Below, piece by piece: positions 43,347 to 46,174 of a stretch of 46,174 nt of DNA. Each line of letters begins with the position of its first letter. Within the stretch, counting starts at the first letter, position 1. The translations under genes were made by a program, and so were the position numbers. The stretch comes from Caulobacteraceae bacterium (GTDB lineage Bacteria; Pseudomonadota; Alphaproteobacteria; Caulobacterales; Caulobacteraceae): contig CANJLK010000026.1 of the NCBI GenBank assembly GCA_947475465.1, forward strand, positions 1-46,174, written 5' to 3'. Below the pieces are notes generated by a model that worked only from the letters and a program-made list of their open reading frames with translations, searched no databases and was not told where the DNA came from.

Positions 43347-44345
43347 TCAGCCGGCGGGGTGTTGTCCGGTCAGACTAGAGGCGTCAGACGAAAGATTTGT
43401 GTGCAGGCGCATATGCGGCCGCGCATTGGCCGGCGTCATGGCGGCGTCTTCGGCCGTCTCTCCGAAGCTGGCGGCGACCCGACGGGCCGTCTCGGCGTCG
43501 ATGCGGCGCTGGACGGCGGGATCCAGGCGCCGCGCCGGCGGGTTGAACCGGGCGTCCATCAGGGCCTGCTTGCTGGCCGGGATGTTCGACACATAGGCCA
43601 TGCGGACCCCGCCGTGCGACGGCTTCAGGGCCTCCCGCAGCGGCAGGTCGCCGGCCTGGGCGAAGCTGCGGCCCAGGAACATCTCCGGGTTCATCGGCCG
43701 CTCGTCGCGGTCGCGGATTTCGAAGTGCAGGTGAGCGCCGGTGGACGATCCGGTGGAGCCCACGAAGCCGATCGGCGTCCCGGCCTTCACCGCCACCCCG
43801 GCCGCCATGGCGGGCTCGAAGCGGGCCATGTGGGCGTAGCGGGTGGTCAGACCCTCGGCATGCCGCACGTCGATGAAGCGGCCGTAGCCGGCGTCCTGGC
43901 CGGTGCGGATCACCACCCCGTCAGCGGCGGCCAGCACGTGAGCCCCGCTGGGCGCCAGAAGGTCGATGCCGGCGTGCAGCCGCCCGGACCCTTCCCAGGG
44001 CAACTGGCGCAGACCGAAGGGAGAATCGACTTCCGCGCCGGGCACGGGATCGGTGAAGGCGATCAGCACGGGGGCGGGCGCGGCGGCGGACGCCTCGGCC
44101 ATCCGCAGAACGGCCGGGCGACGCGGCGTCACGGTCTGGACACGCGCCGGCAGCGCGGCCTGGGCCACGGCGACCGCCATCAGCGCCAGGCTGGCGCCGA
44201 GGACGCCATCGACGAGCCACGTCTGAACGCGCCCGAGGGCGGCCGTACCGTTATCACGCAAAACCAGAATTCTCCCGGCTAGGCTGAGCCTTTCTTGGCG
44301 GCCATCTGCAATCCAGAGGCCAGGCTTCAGCGTCGCAACCACCAA
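43347..44345 (-). CDS. M23 family (LytM-type) envelope peptidase
   Basis: The 332-residue protein has an N-terminal membrane anchor near residues 46-68 (VDGVLGASLALMAVAVAQAA). A periplasmic LytM domain follows with intact zinc ligands: the first His and Asp in RLHAGIDLLAPSG, and the HxH motif in GAHLHFEIRD. RYAHMARF carries the catalytic His. It therefore probably cuts peptidoglycan cross-links rather than acting as a divisome activator with a dead site. A disordered C-terminal tail of about 90 residues follows. It is monocistronic by spacing. Confidence 0.9.
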   Translation of the reverse strand: MVVATLKPGLWIADGRQERLSLAGRILVLRDNGTAALGRVQTWLVDGVLGASLALMAVAVAQAALPARVQTVTPRRPAVLRMAEASAAAPAPVLIAFTDPVPGAEVDSPFGLRQLPWEGSGRLHAGIDLLAPSGAHVLAAADGVVIRTGQDAGYGRFIDVRHAEGLTTRYAHMARFEPAMAAGVAVKAGTPIGFVGSTGSSTGAHLHFEIRDRDERPMNPEMFLGRSFAQAGDLPLREALKPSHGGVRMAYVSNIPASKQALMDARFNPPARRLDPAVQRRIDAETARRVAASFGETAEDAAMTPANARPHMRLHTNLSSDASSLTGQHPAG

Positions 44346-44470
44346 CGTTCTCGCTTATTGGCGGGCGTTCTAGGCGAAAGATGGGCGAGGGGCGAGTCAT
44401 TCCGCCCCGCCTTCCCCTGAGAGGCGATCTTGAAAGCTTGGCCTTATCTGAAGACGTTCGCTTGGAGACT

Positions 44471-45889
44471 CTAGAGCGCCTTGAGGATGCCCTCGACCAT
44501 CTTCTTGGCGTCGCCGAACAGCATCATGGTGTTGTCGCGGAAGAACAGCTCGTTCTCGACACCGGCATATCCGGAGCTCATCCCGCGCTTCACGAACAGC
44601 ACCGTGCGCGCCTTCTCCACGTCGAGGATCGGCATGCCGTAGATGGCGCTGGTCGGGTCGGTCTTGGCCGCCGGGTTGGTCACGTCGTTGGCGCCGATCA
44701 CGAAGGCCACGTCGGCGGTCGGGAATTCGGCGTTGATGTCCTCCAGCTCGAAGACCTCGTCGTAAGGCACGTTGGCTTCGGCCAGCAGCACGTTCATGTG
44801 GCCGGGCATCCGTCCGGCGACCGGGTGGATGGCGTACTTCACCTCCACGCCCTCTTCCTTGAGCTTGTCGCCCATCTCGCGAAGGGCGTGCTGCGCCTGG
44901 CTGACGGCCATGCCGTAGCCCGGGACGATGATCACCTTGGAGGCGTTCTTCATGATGAAGGCCGCGTCATCCGCCGAGCCCTGCTTGACGGGCCGGGTCT
45001 CGACCTTGCCGCCGGCGGCCGCGGCGCTGTCGTCCGCGCCGAACCCGCCCAGGATCACTGACACGAACGAGCGGTTCATGGCCTTGCACATGATGTAGCT
45101 GAGGATGGCGCCCGACGAGCCCACCAGGGCGCCGGTGATGATCAGGGTGGTGTTTTCCAGCGTGAAGCCCAGCGCCGCCGCAGCCCAGCCGGAGTAGCTG
45201 TTGAGCATCGAGACCACGACGGGCATGTCGGCGCCGCCGATCGGGATGATCAGGGTGATGCCGACGATCAGGGCCAGGGCGAAGATGCCCCAGAAGGCCC
45301 AAAGCGCCGCGCCGCCGCTCATCACCAGGACCACGATCAGGGCCACGATGCCCGCCGCCAACGCCAGGTTCAGCAGGTGACGGGCGGGCAGCAGGATCGG
45401 CGCGCCGCTCATGTTGCCGTTCAGCTTGGCAAACGCGATCACGGAGCCGGTGAAGGTCACCGCCCCGATGGCCAGGCCCAGCGACAGTTCGATCAGCGAC
45501 TTCAGCTGCACGGCGCCGTCGGGACCGACGATGCCATAGGCCGCCGGGGTATGGATCGCGGCCACCGCCACCAGGCACGCGGCCATCCCGACCAGGCTGT
45601 GAAAGGCGGCCACCAGCTGCGGCATGGAGGTCATCGCGACCTTGCGCGCGATCATCGCGCCGACGCCGCCGCCGATCGCCACGCCGGCGAGGATCAGGCC
45701 CACGGTCAGGCTGTCGAGCTTGCCTTGTCCCCAGAGCGTGACCAGCGTCGTCAGGACTGCGATGGTCATGCCGATCATGCCGTTGCGGTTGCCCGCCTGG
45801 CTGGTGGTCGGCGACGACAGGCCCCGGAGCGCCAGGATGAACAGCACGCCCGAGACGAGATAGAGGATGGCCGCGAGGTTGGCGTTCAC
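44471..45889 (-). CDS. pntB: NAD(P) transhydrogenase subunit beta
   Basis: PntB is the large membrane subunit of the proton-translocating transhydrogenase, which makes NADPH from NADH using the proton gradient. The 472-residue protein has about nine membrane spans, then the NADP-binding domain III ([54 protein letters not shown]). The ATG at 45889 overlaps the stop of the small membrane subunit (ATGA). The split into three subunits is the Rhodospirillum-type arrangement. Confidence 0.97.
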   Translation of the reverse strand: MNANLAAILYLVSGVLFILALRGLSSPTTSQAGNRNGMIGMTIAVLTTLVTLWGQGKLDSLTVGLILAGVAIGGGVGAMIARKVAMTSMPQLVAAFHSLVGMAACLVAVAAIHTPAAYGIVGPDGAVQLKSLIELSLGLAIGAVTFTGSVIAFAKLNGNMSGAPILLPARHLLNLALAAGIVALIVVLVMSGGAALWAFWGIFALALIVGITLIIPIGGADMPVVVSMLNSYSGWAAAALGFTLENTTLIITGALVGSSGAILSYIMCKAMNRSFVSVILGGFGADDSAAAAGGKVETRPVKQGSADDAAFIMKNASKVIIVPGYGMAVSQAQHALREMGDKLKEEGVEVKYAIHPVAGRMPGHMNVLLAEANVPYDEVFELEDINAEFPTADVAFVIGANDVTNPAAKTDPTSAIYGMPILDVEKARTVLFVKRGMSSGYAGVENELFFRDNTMMLFGDAKKMVEGILKAL

Positions 45890-46174
45890 TTGTGGCCCTC
45901 TTTCTTCGCAGCCGGGACCTTCTTCTTGTACATGGCCAGCATCCGCTGGGTGACCAGGAAGCCGCCGAAGATGTTCACCGCCGCGAAGCCCGCGGCCACC
46001 GCGCCGGCGCCCTTGGAGATCAGAACGTTGCGGGTCAGCTCGCCGGTGGGCGCATGGGCCGCGGCGGCCAGCAGGGCGCCCACGATGATCACCGACGAAA
46101 TGGCGTTGGTCACGGCCATCAGGGGGGTGTGCAGGGCCGGCGTTACGCTCCAGACCACATAGTAGCCGACGAAG
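45886..46174 (-). CDS. pntAB: NAD(P) transhydrogenase alpha subunit, membrane part (5' end outside window)
   Basis: The frame is open to the end of the window, reading [20 protein letters not shown], then [20 protein letters not shown] and a basic end [13 protein letters not shown]. This matches the small membrane subunit (domain II part) of the split transhydrogenase, which has three or four spans. About 95 residues are visible and the start lies beyond 46174. The soluble NAD-binding subunit is expected further upstream on this strand, outside the window. Confidence 0.93.
   Translation of the reverse strand, partial: FVGYYVVWSVTPALHTPLMAVTNAISSVIIVGALLAAAAHAPTGELTRNVLISKGAGAVAAGFAAVNIFGGFLVTQRMLAMYKKKVPAAKKEGHK

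Overview
The window is GC-rich, densely coded DNA from an alphaproteobacterium, most likely a Caulobacteraceae member close to Phenylobacterium or Caulobacter. The placement rests on overall protein character, a ruvCAB/tol-pal block, alphaproteobacterial LexA boxes (GAAC-N7-GAAC), Caulobacter-type ECF promoters, an UrcA protein and a three-subunit proton-translocating transhydrogenase. No phage, transposase, CRISPR array, rRNA or tRNA gene was seen. The accessory character comes from single-gene insertions and short palindromic repeats.

Layout. Positions 1-3000 hold the end of folE, an FkbM-type methyltransferase, hisI, an encapsulated-ferritin-like protein and rluD. From 3.1 to 9.0 kb come an NTF2-like protein, a palindromic repeat, rpoH with a DUF427 gene overlapping its end, a receiver protein with Glu at the phosphoacceptor position, purA, a VOC protein and a threonine/serine dehydratase. 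Positions 9.0-14.6 kb carry a divergent lipid-modification cluster (DUF6134, a tiny membrane ORF, DUF1365 and an FAD oxidoreductase on one strand; DUF1295, a CFA-synthase-type methyltransferase and DUF2177 on the other). It resembles the gene content used for methylated or furan fatty acids in Rhodobacter.

From 14.6 to 20.1 kb are a DegT aminotransferase, a histidine phosphatase, yebC, a DUF4142 lipoprotein behind an EcfG-like promoter, an 85-residue CxxC protein behind an exact sigma-F-type promoter and a leader hairpin, two small cytoplasmic proteins, and cspA with a strong terminator. Positions 20.1-31.7 kb are a mixed block: an M28 peptidase, flavin reductase, M50 protease, secreted NTF2-like protein, secreted cyclophilin, CxxC protein, UrcA, LuxR solo, DUF4287/DUF5655 and DUF1993 proteins, an acyltransferase, an Nramp-related transporter and an HWE histidine kinase.

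Positions 31.8-42.4 kb hold the conserved core: ruvC, ruvA and ruvB, then ybgC-tolQ-tolR-tolA-tolB-pal-cpoB and tilS. The ruv genes are split at both joints. An antisense MFS gene plus a palindromic repeat lies between ruvC and ruvA, and a 148-bp inverted-repeat element lies between ruvA and ruvB. ruvC and ruvA each carry their own LexA box. The window ends with an alpha/beta hydrolase, a LytM-type peptidase, pntB and the 3' part of the small membrane transhydrogenase subunit.

The strongest leads are the doubled SOS box in the split ruv locus, the sigma-F-type promoter and ribosome-site hairpin in front of the CxxC protein, the candidate furan/methyl fatty acid cluster, the ferritin-like protein with no encapsulin or cargo tail, and the Glu-substituted receiver domain. 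All functional calls come from reading motifs by eye; no database search was run.
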